Assembly (NCBI GenBank): GCA_035222895.1
Contig: JAVYIG010007206.1
Span: forward strand, 1 to 64,000
Reading direction: 5' to 3'
Source of the DNA: Strongylocentrotus droebachiensis
Lineage: Eukaryota > Echinodermata > Echinoidea > Camarodonta > Strongylocentrotidae
DNA: 64,000 bases
Shown here: piece by piece, positions 1 through 12,285 of the stretch
Numbering within the stretch: the first letter of the stretch is position 1
Layout: every line of letters starts with the position of its first letter
Made by a program: the position numbers and the translations under genes
Notes under the pieces: model-generated
Told to the model about the DNA's origin: nothing
Databases searched by the model: none
Seen by the model: only the letters and a program-made list of their open reading frames with translations

Positions 1-780
1 ACTTCACTGTCAGACACTATTGAATGACTGACTGGCTTTTTTTCTTCTTTGGTAATAACATACATGAAAAGAGTTGTAAAGGGTACATGAGCATTTGTCT
101 ACATCAATAACCCACAACTAATAGTCGTTATTTTCCCATTTGAAGACATTTTCAAGCCCTACCTTTTTTAGGGAAGTTCTAAATTAGTATTATCTTTCAA
201 ATGCAGTTGGAATTTAACTTTTTATTTTTTTTGGCCTGCAAATGGGACATAGTACCTTTAACTTGTTTTAGAAAAAGGTCTGCATAAAATTCAAGGGATC
301 CCCTTACTACTAACTGATTTATAATTAAGAAAAATCAAATCTACTTACATTTATTCTGGGATCGTCGGCCGCTAAAAACGTGACGATCGGGTACGTATGT
401 ACGATCACGAACGCGTACGAATATTCATCAGCGAAATATTTACATTCGGTCACTAAAGTTGAAGAATACTCTATAATTTAATGAGTAAAAAGACTCATCG
501 AGAAAATAATCGGGTCATATACTCGTTTTAAATATCATGTGTGTAAAATTTCATTAAGAGAAAGGTGGTGTATTCACCTTGTGTGTAAAATAATGCACTT
601 ATTAGATATATTCTCTCGACTGAATGAGTGAGCTACGATGTTTACTCACCATGCTTAGTTATGTTTTGTGTGTGTATATCCTCCTCTTTCATTTGATCAG
701 GGACTTGATGTTGGCAATTTGCCTGGGCAACGTGATTCGGGATGACTAACACTGTACATACAGGCAGGCCAGATTGGACT
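1..780. other. No gene recognised (left edge)
   Basis: AT-rich sequence without a convincing exon, RNA gene or repeat boundary on either strand. It precedes the 5'-truncated LINE and may include unrecognised upstream sequence of that element. Confidence 0.5.
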
Positions 781-814
781 AAGATTAATATAAATCGTAG
801 GAATAATTATTGCT

Positions 815-2315
815 GTGATACTGATTTATTGCTCAAGGGAATTAATGTACATGCATATGATGCTTTTTTATGTCTTTGATGTCTTTGATGTAAATATGGT
901 TATCTCTCCTGAGGAGGTAAAAGAAGCTATTAGAAAATTAGACGACAATAAGTCATGTGGTCTTGATACTATTACAGCTGAACATTTAAAGTTTGCACGT
1001 CCGAAACTCATGCCCTTGCTTGCAATGTGCATTTCCGGATTTTTTATATATGGTATCTTACCAGATAGTATGATTTCCGTTGTTTTGGTGCCGGTCCTTA
1101 AAAATAAAGCTGGTCGCATTACTAGTAAGGACAACTATAGACCTATAGCATTGGCTAGTGTCCTGTCCAAAGTGCTGGAAAAGATATTGTTTGGTAGGTT
1201 GGAGATGTATATTCTTACTAAAGACAACCAGTTCGGTTTTAAAGCCAAACATGGCACTGACATGTGTATATTTGCTCTGAAGGAAATTATTGCAAGTTAT
1301 CGTAGCAGAAATTCTTCCTTGTTTCTTTGTTTTCTTGATGCTTCCAAAGCTTTTGATCGGGTAAATCATGAAAAGCTGTTTACGAAAATGGCTGATAGAG
1401 GTATTCCTAAGTACCTGATTAGGATACTCGTGTTTTGGTATACCCATCAAACAATGATGCCTAGATGGGGAAGTAGTGTGTCTGAACCATTCCATGTCAG
1501 TAATGGAGTTAGACAGGGAGGTATTCTTTCTCCCTTTCTCTTTAACCTGTACATGGATGGTTTATCCGACAATTTGATTGCTTGTAAAAAAGGCTGTGTA
1601 GTTGGCAGTATAGTAGTCAATCATTTAATGTATGCCGATGACCTCGTTATTATTAGCCCGTCAACTGCTGGGTTGCAGAGTTTGCTCAAGATTTGTTCTG
1701 ATTATGGATATGATAATGATGTCAAATATAATGCAAAAAAAATAGTCATGTTATGATGATTAGATGTAAGGAACACTGTAGATTGGTATTCCCGGATTTT
1801 TATTTATGTGGAGCTAAACTCAATGTGTGTACAGAACAGAGGTCATGTATCTTTGTCATTTCTTTACTGAGGATCTCTGTGATGATAAAGATATTAGTCG
1901 ACAGTGTCGTAAATTATATGCTCAAGGTAATATGCTCGTTAGGAAATGTCATATATGTTCTCAAGATGTGAAGGTGGCATTATTTAGGGCATACTGTACA
2001 CCTTTGTACACTGCGCATCTGTGGAGTAATTTTAAGAAGAGCTGTTTGCACAGGCTTGCTGTGGCCTATAATGATGCCATGAGAATGCTTCTTAGGGTAC
2101 CTAGATACTTTAGTGCTAGTCGAATGTTTGCTGAGTTGAATGTTCCAGTCTGTTCGGCTGTTTTACGAAATCTCATGTATAAGTTCATCCAGAGAGTGGA
2201 TGTCTCTGAAAATGGTTTTGTAAAGGTATTAGTGAACCCCACGTATAGTTGCCTTAGGTACACGTCGGGCCTCTGGAAATGTTGGCTTAATAGACTGCTG
2301 ACACCTCGGAATTGA
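815..2315 (+). pseudogene. Degenerate non-LTR retrotransposon (LINE) reverse transcriptase
   Basis: The first open segment (815-1756) is a reverse-transcriptase domain. Visible motifs in order are a fingers region with 'NYRPIALASVLSKVLEKIL', the catalytic block 'FLDASKAFDRVNHEKLF', the template-grip block 'NGVRQGGILSPFLFNLYMDG', and the YADD active site in 'LMYADDLVIISPS'. The frame breaks near 1740-1830 and the same protein resumes from about 1850 to 2315 in another frame, with the C-terminal region typical of jockey/CR1-type elements ('LFRAYCTPLYTAHLW'). No endonuclease domain is seen upstream, so the copy is 5'-truncated as well as frameshifted and is dead. In life such proteins copy their own RNA into chromosomal nicks. 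The clade is uncertain. Confidence 0.9.
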
Positions 2316-3315
2316 TCATATTTTGCATGATGTTACCAAGGATTATCCAGCCTCTCATGATTGCAGTGTAGTCCTTAGTCCTTGTTGCTTGTTATAATAT
2401 CTAGTTATCTATTATTAGTATATTGTTCTAGTTGTTGAGCAGAGAATGTTACAATTAAGTTACAACTTCATTTTGTTATACATATATTTATTTTAATCTT
2501 GCAGTTACAGGTACAGCTTAGAGTTAGATTGATATAGGCCTTCTGTTATCAATTTTACAGATACAGGTTAAATTTTACAGTTACATTGTATATACGTAGT
2601 ATAGTTAGTAGTTAGTTAGTATGCTATATAATACACTGGTTTTACCATATATTTCTTACTGCAATATCATATATGAAACGTTGATTATAACCTTTCATGA
2701 CCTGGTATGAATTAACGTATGAATAAAGAGTGGCCTACTTGAGATACTGACTAAACACTGTCTTCTATACAAACATTTCAAGGCTCCGACTCGCAGGCCT
2801 AGGTTTACAGTGTTTATAATTCAGCTCGCTGATCTCACATTCTTATTCATATTGTCCAGAAACATCGCGAGTCTTCTCATTCTATAATATATCCCAAGTT
2901 GGCCACCCAATATTCAAATGTTCATCTTCTTTTCTTTTTTGTTTTATCTACATAGGCCTATACTACATTGAAATCCAACTACTAAATACATCTGTGAATC
3001 TTGATGTACACCACCTCTTTCTTATTTCCTCTTTTTCTTTCTCTCTCTCTTTCCCCTTTTACCAATATTTTTCCCTCCATATTTGTATTATTATGTATCT
3101 ATTGAGGGTATTTATGCTATCAAGCTTTACCTACTTTGTCAACCCTCCCGTTTGATGTTCTCAATTAGTTACAGTCACCCTTACTTTATTCTATATATAT
3201 TCTTTTGTCATGTGTAAAATTTGCAATGTTTTGTTCGTTATATATTTGTAAAAATGCAAAAGAAAAAGAAAGTCAAACAAAAATAAATAAATAAAAATTC
3301 AAATAAATAAAAACA
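2316..3315 (+). mobile_element. 3' untranslated part and tail of the LINE above
   Basis: AT-rich non-coding sequence that follows the RT remnant and ends in an A-rich tail of AAATAAAT-like repeats near 3270-3315, as expected for a LINE 3' end. The inner boundary is inferred, not shown by a target duplication. Confidence 0.5.
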
Positions 3316-4500
3316 GGAAAAGATATGACTCTTGGTTCTATAACTTCAAAAAAAGATTTATTCAAAATTAAGTGCAAGGGTTACTCAAGAACCGTCAACT
3401 ATTTATATCTGGTCGAATGTTTTGCATTACCAGATTTATTTCAATTGGAACAAGTTTTTATGGTTCAAAATGTGTAAAATTAGAGATAACATGATTATAA
3501 GCAATTCAATTTTAAATTTCTGAACAATATTTTACCTTCAAAAGAAATTTGCTATTAATATGGCGTGTTCTTAAAGGTAAAGACCAGTTATGGTCATGCG
3601 ATTGAATTGTGAAAGAAACGTTGTGGAATCGATCAGAAAAGGTTGATCATCTAGCATCTAGCATCTGCAAGGTTCTGGAATCATCAAAATGATAAGAAAT
3701 TTGGCCCATTCTTCGTAAAGTTACAAGCACTATACACAGAAAGATGTATATGGGACTACTCTATATCTCTCACAGGACCATGAGAGAAACAAATTTACCA
3801 AATATATGAATTAGTAGGCGGTTTCCCGGCAAATTTGTTATCATCATGTGCTAGTCAAAACATATTTTTTCACATGATTGGTAATGAGAGCTTCATTTCA
3901 TTTTTTGAAATTGGGGCGTTACCAATACTGGTCTTTACTGACAGTGAGTGTAGACAGTGTGAGGAGGTTGAAACAACTTCTCATTTGTTATACACTGTAA
4001 ACTCGTTAGAACATATTGGAAAATCCTTCAAACAAAATTATATCACCTTTTTAAGATAAATGTTTATATAAGTGAAGAACTTCTAGTAATAGGCTATAAA
4101 GTGAACGATGTTACTTGTTCTTTAATCTTGTTTTATATATATAATTTTTTTTGTAATGTTTTGTAATACTGCAAAGCGACACCAAATAGGGACACAGTGT
4201 CGCTTGACGTCGTGTCCTGTGTGCGTCCTTTGCTGTTGCTTTGCTGTAAATGTCTTATCCTCATATAGGTCTATATAATCTTTTTCTTGTATATATTTGT
4301 TTTCCCTTTAATATTGTTTTCGTTAATTTTCTCGATTTATGTGTCATGGTTGGTGCCCCAATCACAAGTTTGTTTTCAAACTTCTTCAAGGGCTCCTAAC
4401 CCCATGTTTTTATATTTTCATGAATTATTATTGTATATGTATTTTTATGGTTGAATAAATAAATTGAAATTGAAATTGAAATGTTAACGCTTATTCGTAA
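3316..4500 (+). mobile_element. Second LINE 3' remnant (L1/Tx1-like, zinc-knuckle end)
   Basis: Broken reading frames resemble the LINE fragment carried in the 31-38 kb array: an 'INF...NIF..' stretch near 3500 and the zinc-binding stretch 'CRQCEEVETTSHLLY' near 3950. This type of C-terminal region (zf-RVT-like) ends L1/Tx1-type elements. A non-coding 3' region follows and stops after an AATAAA-like motif and short GAAATT repeats at about 4450-4480. The coding part is interrupted by a ~370-bp insertion (see 3571-3938). Confidence 0.6.
3571..3938. mobile_element. Insertion in the LINE remnant, related to the 390-bp TTAA MITE family
   Basis: The left half matches the dispersed family seen at 18636-19028, 24004-24397, 26163-27478 and 42353-42742 (shared GCGATTG...TGTGAAAGAAA, GATCAGAAAAGG and TGCAAGGTTCTGGA stretches). 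The ends carry imperfect inverted GTAAAGACCAGT/ACTGGTCTTTAC. The right half is different, so this is a variant or rearranged copy. Confidence 0.4.
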
Positions 4501-4774
4501 CATAGCACAGTATGCAGTATATCGAAACTATAAAGAGTATATTCAAAGGTTTGAATTTAAGTTTATAGTGAAATATTATTTGAAAAGTGTAAGTAATTAG
4601 AAATTAGAAAAAGTAGGTGAAGTTCAATTTTTTTCAAATCATTAGTTGCTGTAAGATTTGATTTTGTTATTGTATGTTATTATGTTATTGCTAATAAATA
4701 CATCTTTAACAAAAATTGAACTTTAAAATAAAGATATTTATTCTTGAACTTTTTTTCTTCTTTTCTAAAACTAT

Positions 4775-6080
4775 AGCAACCCGGCGGCCGGGCGGCGAGT
4801 TTTAAGCCAATTTCGCCCGGGCACCGCTTGTTTTTAGGGAATCGCTCGGTCGCCGCTGAAGTTTTAGCGCGGATGTAAAATTCGGCGGCGCATGCTCAAT
4901 TTTCACTCGCCGCCCAAAATACGCTCGGTACCCGGGCGGTCGCCACCCGGGCACCGACCTAATCGAGCGTTCGACGTCAAGCAAATTTAGGTCAAAAATC
5001 GAAGCCGCAATGGTGCCCCGCCGATCATCGCCCGGCCGCCGGGCAATTTCTTTAAAATTAGCCGGTGGCCGGTAGGGTACCGCTCGGGAATCGATGGGTC
5101 ATCAGTCAGTCACTGCCGGGACGCCGCGCGGAAAAGCTCCCCGATTTCGCCCAGTTTTGACCTAAAATCGACCGGCGACCGACGGGAAATCGACAAGGCA
5201 CCGCCCAGGCATCGCTGTGGTTCTACATCATGCTCGACTTCTCAAAAAATCGTTAGGCGATGCCTTAAGTGACTCTCACACTCTGCCGTGTAGGCCTACC
5301 GTGTGCCACCGTGCGCGAAAATGTCTGCGGACGGTGGAGAACGGCGAGGGCACACGGTGGTTCGTTATCAAAGCGGGCAACACGTTAATAGGGCGTTGGC
5401 GCTTATTTACACCCGGTGGGACCCGGCGAAAGTTTTGGGCATGTTCAAAACTTTGGCCGGGTGGCACCGGCCGCAAGTAAGCGGCAAGAGGACGGTGTTG
5501 AACGGTATGAGGACGGTATGAATACGTTATGAAAACGGTCACACTGTATGAACACGTTCACAACACGCTCATAACCCGTTACAGAACGGTGATGAACGGG
5601 CAAAAAAATCGGGGTATTTATGGCAGTCGTGTCATGACGTCAGCAGTCCGGGGACTCGCTCACAGGACGCTCCGAGCGGTGAGGGGACGCTAAGTGACTG
5701 GTAGGTGGCTGCTACAAACCCGGTGCACACGTTCGAGACCCGGTATGGGCCCGGTATGGAAACGGCCAAAATTTTCAACAAAAGTCAATCTGGGCGGTGA
5801 AGACGGTAGAAGCACGTTCAACACCCGGTATGCGCCCGGTGAGAACGGTCAGAAGATGGCAACGAAACGGTGAAAAGATTAATTTTATGAATTTTTTTTT
5901 TGCGGCCGGGGACAAGTTCGCTCAAAACCCAACGTTCTGGACTCTGTTGTTTTTTAATAGCCCAGCAGGTGGACGGTAGGCCTACACGGCAGAGTGTGAG
6001 AGCTCCATAAATTCTAGCGGCGACCGAGCAGGCTAGAAATCGGTCGGTCGCAGCTCGGAGTTGTTGCTGAGCAAAGGTGG
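4775..6080. mobile_element. GC-rich foldback element (outer)
   Basis: A GC-rich island in an AT-rich background. The flanks contain imperfect inverted CGCTCGGTCGCCGCT-type sequence (left near 4845, right near 6015-6030). The interior is full of short CGGGCACCG- and CCGGTATGG-like motifs rather than codons. Open frames within it are low-complexity by-products. Boundaries are approximate and no target duplication was identified. Confidence 0.45.
5273..6002. mobile_element. Inner foldback MITE with 30-bp perfect terminal inverted repeats
   Basis: The left end (5273-5302) reads CTCTCACACTCTGCCGTGTA and ten more bases that all match the right end (5973-6002) inverted. The 730-bp interior is rich in GGTATGGGCCCGG-like repeats and has no plausible protein. 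Confidence 0.75.
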
Positions 6081-6706
6081 CGACTTTATTCTACTCAGGG
6101 ACTCTATTTAACGTCCGATCCCAGAGACGAATAGGGTGGAATTTTTTTAAAGTTAGTAGCGCCTTTATCTGACAATCAGAACATGACTTTGGATTATAAT
6201 TTTATGTAATGCTTCATGATTTCTCAAAACACGACGGCTCATGTTTTTTGTTATTCTTCTTTCAATAGCATTTATTTATAAACTGAAGACTTTCATTTCA
6301 CATTCAAATAAAAAATATCAAACAAAATCAAATAAAGTCTAAACATATTTTTACCAGTACATTTCTTGTTAACTTCCAGTCTTTTTTGTAGTTCTCAGAA
6401 GCAAATAAAAAACTCAAACTAGATTTTCTATTATCAACAATCTTATAATTTCGTAAGAAAATCGATTTATAAACTGTCCACAAAGCTATGGTAATAAAAT
6501 CTTCTAATTCGTTGTGTTCGCTATTTTTTTATCAAAAGATCAATGTTAATGACAATATGCTTGTGAAAAACCTTTTTAATCAACCAGGTAACATATGCCC
6601 AAAAAGTTTTTATTTAATTTACACGTAACCAAGGCATTTATCATATCTTTATCTTCCTGACAAGTATTGTATTTTGCATCTTCACTCATTATCCATTTAC
6701 ATATAT
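6081..6706. other. No gene recognised
   Basis: AT-rich non-coding sequence between the foldback element and the tandem duplication. No exon, RNA gene or inverted repeat stands out. Confidence 0.5.
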
Positions 6707-7072
6707 TGCTTTCTACAGGCAATACGCTATTCAACACTGTAAAATTGAATTCTTTCTATTTTTTTTCTTTTACTTGTAATAAATCCCGTTCAAAAAAAAT
6801 CTTTCATTTTGTATTCATCCTTTAAAAAAATCCAAGAAGAAACAACATCGTGTATTTACCCCTTCCTGCTGTATCAGATGGTTATGTTATGCTTTCCACA
6901 GGCAATACGCTATTCAACACTGTAAAATTGAATTCTTTCTATTTTTTTTCTTTTACTTGTAATAAATCCCGTTCAAAACAAATCTTTCATTTTGTATTCA
7001 TCCTTTAAAAAAATCCAAGAAGAAACAACATCGTGTATTTACCCCTTCCTGCTGTATCAGATGGTTATGTTA
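6707..7072. repeat. 183-bp tandem duplication
   Basis: Two nearly identical adjacent copies start at 6707 (TGCTTTCTACAGGCAATACG) and 6890 (TGCTTTCCACAGGCAATACG) and differ at only a few bases, so the duplication is recent. Non-coding. Confidence 0.95.
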
Positions 7073-7582
7073 ATACCACAAAATGAAATATAAAGGTAAT
7101 ACAAAGTTTTGGTATGGGTTCATGAATTTGGTTCAAATGAACATATAGGAAGCATTTACGATATTACCATATTTAATGATCGTTGTCGCGCTTGAAATCG
7201 AGTCTAAAGTGATGAAATGTTAAATAATAAATTCGTTATATTGTAAAGCACCCTCTCAAAACTGATATTTCTTTAGTCCTAAAAACATGTTTCGTGACTA
7301 CAATCGACCGATTTGCTATATCCGTTTGGAACTGCATATTCTGAGATTTCCATGGTCGCAGCTGCCATGGAATGGTCCTAGGCGCTATTTAAATGAAAAG
7401 AAAATTATAACTTTGACTGCTAATTTTGTCCCTGCTTTTATTAAATTAACATTATGTTTTTATTGAGACGTTCTGTAGTTTAAATATTCAGAAAGATGTA
7501 GATTAAGTAATTAAAAAGGATGAGATATTTTGATGTTCTTCGTGATTCAGAGAGTCGTTGGTTGAAGAAACATGATATATTT
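7073..7582. other. No gene recognised
   Basis: AT-rich intergenic sequence. A small palindrome around CCATGG occurs near 7350-7370. Nothing else is supportable. Confidence 0.45.
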
Positions 7583-9059
7583 TAATGCTAGGAGTCCACT
7601 GGGCCAGCGCCAGTTGGTCCCAGTTCGCGCCAAAGATTATGTGATTGGCGCGTAGTGGCTCGCTGTGGCGCCGAATTAATGTCCGCTCGGCATGTGTCGC
7701 CAAGTGGAATAAACTGGGTGCCATATGGCGTGCGCCAAATGCCACCCGGCCTGCTCCAAAATGTTGCGCCAGTTTGCGCCAGTTCGCGCCATTACACGGC
7801 CATTTGATTCTAAAATTCACCCTGTTGGCGCCATTCGCGCCAATAGACGGCTACTTCGCGCCACTTGGTGATTAGTTTGTGCCAAAGGTCGCCAAATTGG
7901 TTTGAACTTGCCGCCGCTTGGCGCTACTTGCCGACTATATAAATACCGGCCATCGGCTACCTGGTTCAGACCCTCCTCAGCTGCTGTATAGGCCCGGTCA
8001 CACAAAGGGGACGCATGCGGAACGCACGGCCAGCGTATTGGAAATTTGCAATTTTGGCCAGTGCGCCCAACTTTTGTCGAAGCTACAGCTAGCTGACACC
8101 AAATGCATAGCGTGTTGCTAGCGTGCTGGACGAATGGTCCACGCATGCACCGCGTTCTACGACGCACGGCCAGCGCATTGGAAATCGGAAAAGGCCGTGT
8201 GCCTAACTTTTGTCATAATTTTGGAAAAGCTAGCGAGCTGACACAAAATGAACAGCGTGTAGCTAGCGCACTGTGCGTATACAGGGCGTGTGCCCCGCGT
8301 ATGTCTGGCGCTGGTCTAGCGCGTTCCACGCATGTCTGGCGTGCCTTCGGCGTGTACATTCATGCGTCGAGCTCGGCGCACGTTTTTGAGCATGCTCAAA
8401 AAATCCCGACGCACACAGCGTATGACGACGAATGCATAGCGTGGGTCCAGCGCGCTCGACGAACGAGTAACGAGTGATGACGCACGCCTAGCGAACGACA
8501 ACGCACTGGCCAAAATTGCATATTTTCCATGCGCTGGCCGTGCGTCCCCCATGCGTCCCCTCTGTGTGACCGGGCCTTTAGAACAACATCTCCCCATTAA
8601 TTATTTACAATTTTGATATGTCTGAGTGTTGGAGTGATGATGCTGCTCCATCAGAAGATGATGAGAGATGCTGAGGTGGCCACTGCCTATTTGGCCATGT
8701 GGCGCGAAATCTCATACGCGCAACTTGGCGCGCGCCATTACATTCCAGTGGATTCCAATAGGCGGATTGTTTGCGCCAAAGGGCGACATGTTCGCGCCAT
8801 TTGGTGCCACTTACTTGGCGAACACTTGGCGCTGATTGCTCGATGCAAGTGGCGCGACGAAAATTTCAAACATTTTGATATTTTCTTGCCGCCACATTCA
8901 AATTTGGTGCCGTTACGGGCCACCACGAGCCAGTTGGGAGGCAATTTGAGCCACTACACGCCACTAGGCACCTTATTGGCGACACTAGGCGCCACAGTTA
9001 ATTGCATTGGCGCAAACTCGCACCAACTGGCGCTGGCCCTGGGTGGACTCCTAGCATTA
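7583..9059. mobile_element. Long foldback MITE (outer), GCGCCAA-rich
   Basis: The ends are inverted copies: TAATGCTAGGAGTCCA at the left and TGGACTCCTAGCATTA at the right, each continuing into GGGCCAGCGCCAGTTGG or its complement. Both arms contain dozens of TTGGCGC/GCGCCAA words. Open frames crossing it are compositional artefacts. A second foldback element is nested inside. Confidence 0.85.
7991..8576. mobile_element. Nested foldback MITE
   Basis: Starts GGCCCGGTCACACAAAGGGG and ends in the inverted form (CCCCTCTGTGTGACCGGGCC). The arms extend inward through GACGCATG and GGCCAGCG-type sequence to about 60-70 bp. The interior carries repeated GCGTGCTAGCG-like words. It interrupts the outer element, so it is the later arrival. 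Confidence 0.85.
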
Positions 9060-12000
9060 CAGTTTTTCCTCTTTTTTCGTAAGTCCTCCAATTTTTGCTT
9101 TTAAAGATTTTGCAAATCATTGATTTTATGACGTCACGATCATAGTAGATTGTAGCATCGTAGTAGCCCCATATACCCGCGTTCGTGGAATTTGAGAATA
9201 ACCATCGACCGGAGTCGAGATAATTGCCCCCTGAAGCTTTCTCTTTAGGATGAGACCTTTTTTCTTCATTCTTTATATCATAAGCTAGTCATAATTTCAG
9301 TAACATAATTAAAATAATGCAAAACAGAATTAAAAGATAAAAATAAACGCCTAATGCAAGGAATAACCGGCAAGGTTGTGTATAGACTAAACAGGTTAAG
9401 ACAGTGAATGAAAAGAATGGAAGAAGCTTTGAATTTGACCCAAATTCACATTTATTCAATCGAGGAAAGCTTACAATTTAGGTGATAATGAATACCACAC
9501 TTTCAATATAGTAAAATAGAAAGAATCCTTTACCGTAAAGAGAAACTTAAATTTTAGATGAATTGAATATTCTTTTTTGGCCCATGTATCGACCTTTTAA
9601 TGATAATATAATCATACAAACAAACTTGAAGTGAACAGGATATATAAATATATATATCTTAAGTATGTTGTTTCCTCTTTATCTCTCTTTTATAGAAGAC
9701 ATTTCTGGCTGCCTGAATGAAGTTTCCATATCACCTCTTCTCCCAACCTCTTTTCTCTCCTTCCTTCCCCTCCCTTCCCCCCATGTCTCTCATTCGTTGT
9801 ATTTGAGTATTAATGCTCAGATTATGATTCATGTATTCATTTTGGTATTCCTACTTATATTTCTTCATTAGATCCGTTGTTTAGTATGTACACTTGCTAG
9901 TGGAGGCAAATTTTCAGTTTTTTAACCGGAATCAAAGTTATATGAACCTGAATAATATTCATATTTTGTTTGCTTCATTTAAGTTTAATCAATATCCCAT
10001 TATAATTGATGTATTACGTCACAAAAGAAAGCAGGGGTCTGACCACTTGACCTAAGGCCCGCGAGACCGAATATGAAAAAGGTTCTGCGAGACCGATGGC
10101 CCGCGATACTGCACGTGTAAATAATATGCCACGAACTGTCTATCTGGGCCGAGTCCAGTTGCGAATGGTTGACAAAATATACATCAAGTTCAAGTTCAAG
10201 TTTAATTGCTTTGCTTTTTATACCACAAAATTAATATAGACATACATATAAAATAGAAATTATATATATATTTACATGTAGTATGAGCACGTTTCGATGA
10301 AACTCAATTGATATGATAGATTAAGTAGAATGTGAGGAACCTATTGAAAAGCAGTGTTTTTATATTAAAGGTTTCTGATGAAATAGACATTACAGATGAA
10401 AAACCGTAGCAGTAGAGAAAAACGTAATTTAATGGAATAAGGACACAAATGAACACAAATGCATTAGCACTAATAAATACCCAGAATTACCTGGTTAAAG
10501 AGCGTAGTAACCCGAGCAATTTAGTTAGCAAAGAACCGCGGTTCACGAAACATCAAGTGTGTCTTTACAGTGATTAGGTCAAGAATATAATTACAAGAAA
10601 GATCAAGCTGCATAAGATTACTTCGACAAAACCACAAAGATAATTGTTACACAGTTTCCCGAGTGAAATAGTTTATTTCAAGAGGCCAGCATTGGATCGT
10701 GTACACCAAGCTGCTATCATGAAAAGAGAGAGCGAATTAGATTAGAAAGTGCCCTGAGATAATAATTTAGCAATATGCAATTCGTTCATACATATTCTAC
10801 ATATTTAGAAACAAAGTAATTTGTTTTTATACATTAGTAACTAGAACCTGCATAATGAATTAACAATGAAGATTACAATTGGATAAAAAAAGGCTAAGAA
10901 GGACCGGGGACATGATAACTTTAGTTTTAAAGCAATTTAACGATGATCCGAATCCAAACCATTCCAACAAGAGGGACCGCTATAATTTTTTATTTTTTTA
11001 AAGTGCAAAAACTGTCCGGATTAGGTGGAGATGGAAATTGTCTCCGTGTATTGTGGGATAGGAGTGAATAACGCTGTATATCTAAATGTAGTGGAAAATA
11101 CCGTCCACAAGACAATGAATAAATAATTATTAAGACCCTAGTGCACACAGATTCATCATGACACTTTTTTTGTACTCATCATTGCAGCGGTGGAAGTGTT
11201 GTTTTCATTAATTTTGCTGATTTTCAAGGTGTTCTATCAAAATAAGTTCTAGGTGATAAAGGTTTATTTCATCAGAAAATCAGAAGAAAAGTTCTTTGGT
11301 AACCCTTAAGACAATTAATGTTTTAAAAAAAATTGTAATTCTATGAGAAAAAAAATTGTGAGAATGTGATTACCCCCCCCCCCCCCATTAAATTCATTTT
11401 TAAAAATTGTTCTTTGTATTTTGCAAATTGATTATTCAATTCACTTAACAGTTATACCTATAGAACCACTGTTTGATGAAGCATTTGCGATGTAGAAGAA
11501 ATCCATAATTAAGTATTCTTAGAATAAGATGACACATTTCAAAAGCTGACAATCGACTAAAGCTTAACAAAACAGTTACAGAAGACAATGCGCTCAAGTA
11601 AAACCTTTCAACTACAATAACCTATTATCAAATACAATTATCAAAAACCATCAATATTGGAAAGTTTTAAATATGTAAAAACTATCGATGGTAAGAGCAT
11701 GTATCACATGATTTTATGTAACTAAAGTTCTCAAAGTACGCTCCAATGAAAACAAAATCAAATCATTTAACAACTTAGGGACCCTTTAAAATGACGCTTG
11801 TGGGCATGAGGGACATCGTTACAATATTTTTAGAAATACAATGTGACCCTTACTACATGTAGAAGTGATAAATATATCGTTATCGTCTTACTTGCTTTTA
11901 TATGATAACCATTTTCATTTTTTATTTTATAAATGATGTACTAGTATCATGCGTTCGGATTGTATCATTTTGTGATTCACAATTCACATAAATATTTGGA

Positions 12001-12184
12001 ACAGGCCCAGGGGAAATCTTGCATAAGGTTTTGTTATTTTCGAACAATATATTTTCCTTTACATACTTGTTTTTTTACTTTTCTCAACTCAATCGTCCGT
12101 TACGTCTTACGCATACTTTTACATTAGTAGTAGTAGTAGTAGAAGTAGTAGTAGTAATAGTTCTAGTAGTAGTTAGTAGAAGAC
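9060..12184. other. 3.1 kb without a recognised gene
   Basis: Non-coding AT-rich DNA downstream of the adhesion GPCR gene. It holds CAAGTT triplet-type repeats near 10187-10205, a poly-C run at about 11374-11387 and an AGT-rich microsatellite at about 12125-12180. No coding segment, RNA gene or clear transposon ends were found. Confidence 0.5.
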
Positions 12185-12190
12185 TTTATT
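12185..12190 (-). promoter_or_regulatory. Candidate polyadenylation signal of the adhesion GPCR
   Basis: TTTATT on the plus strand reads AATAAA on the gene's strand, about 94 nt past its stop codon. This is the canonical signal at a plausible distance. Confidence 0.5.
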
Positions 12191-12245
12191 GTACAAGTTT
12201 TTATAACAAGACTAAACTGCTACATTCTACAAAACATCATGTTTC

Positions 12246-12285
12246 GACCCGGAAGTAACGATTATAACCGCTTGTCTTCCGGGTC
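12246..12285 (-). other. Hairpin overlapping the stop codon and 3' UTR start
   Basis: GACCCGGAAG (12246-12255) and CTTCCGGGTC (12276-12285) form a perfect 10-bp inverted repeat with a 20-nt loop. One arm overlaps the TGA stop of the adhesion GPCR (12284-12286). It could fold in the mRNA. A role is not known. Confidence 0.5.

Noticed and set aside
7645..9104. Several Ala/Arg/His-rich open frames of 60-163 residues on both strands
   Set aside because: Generated by the GCGCCAA-rich arms of the nested foldback elements; no protein motif.
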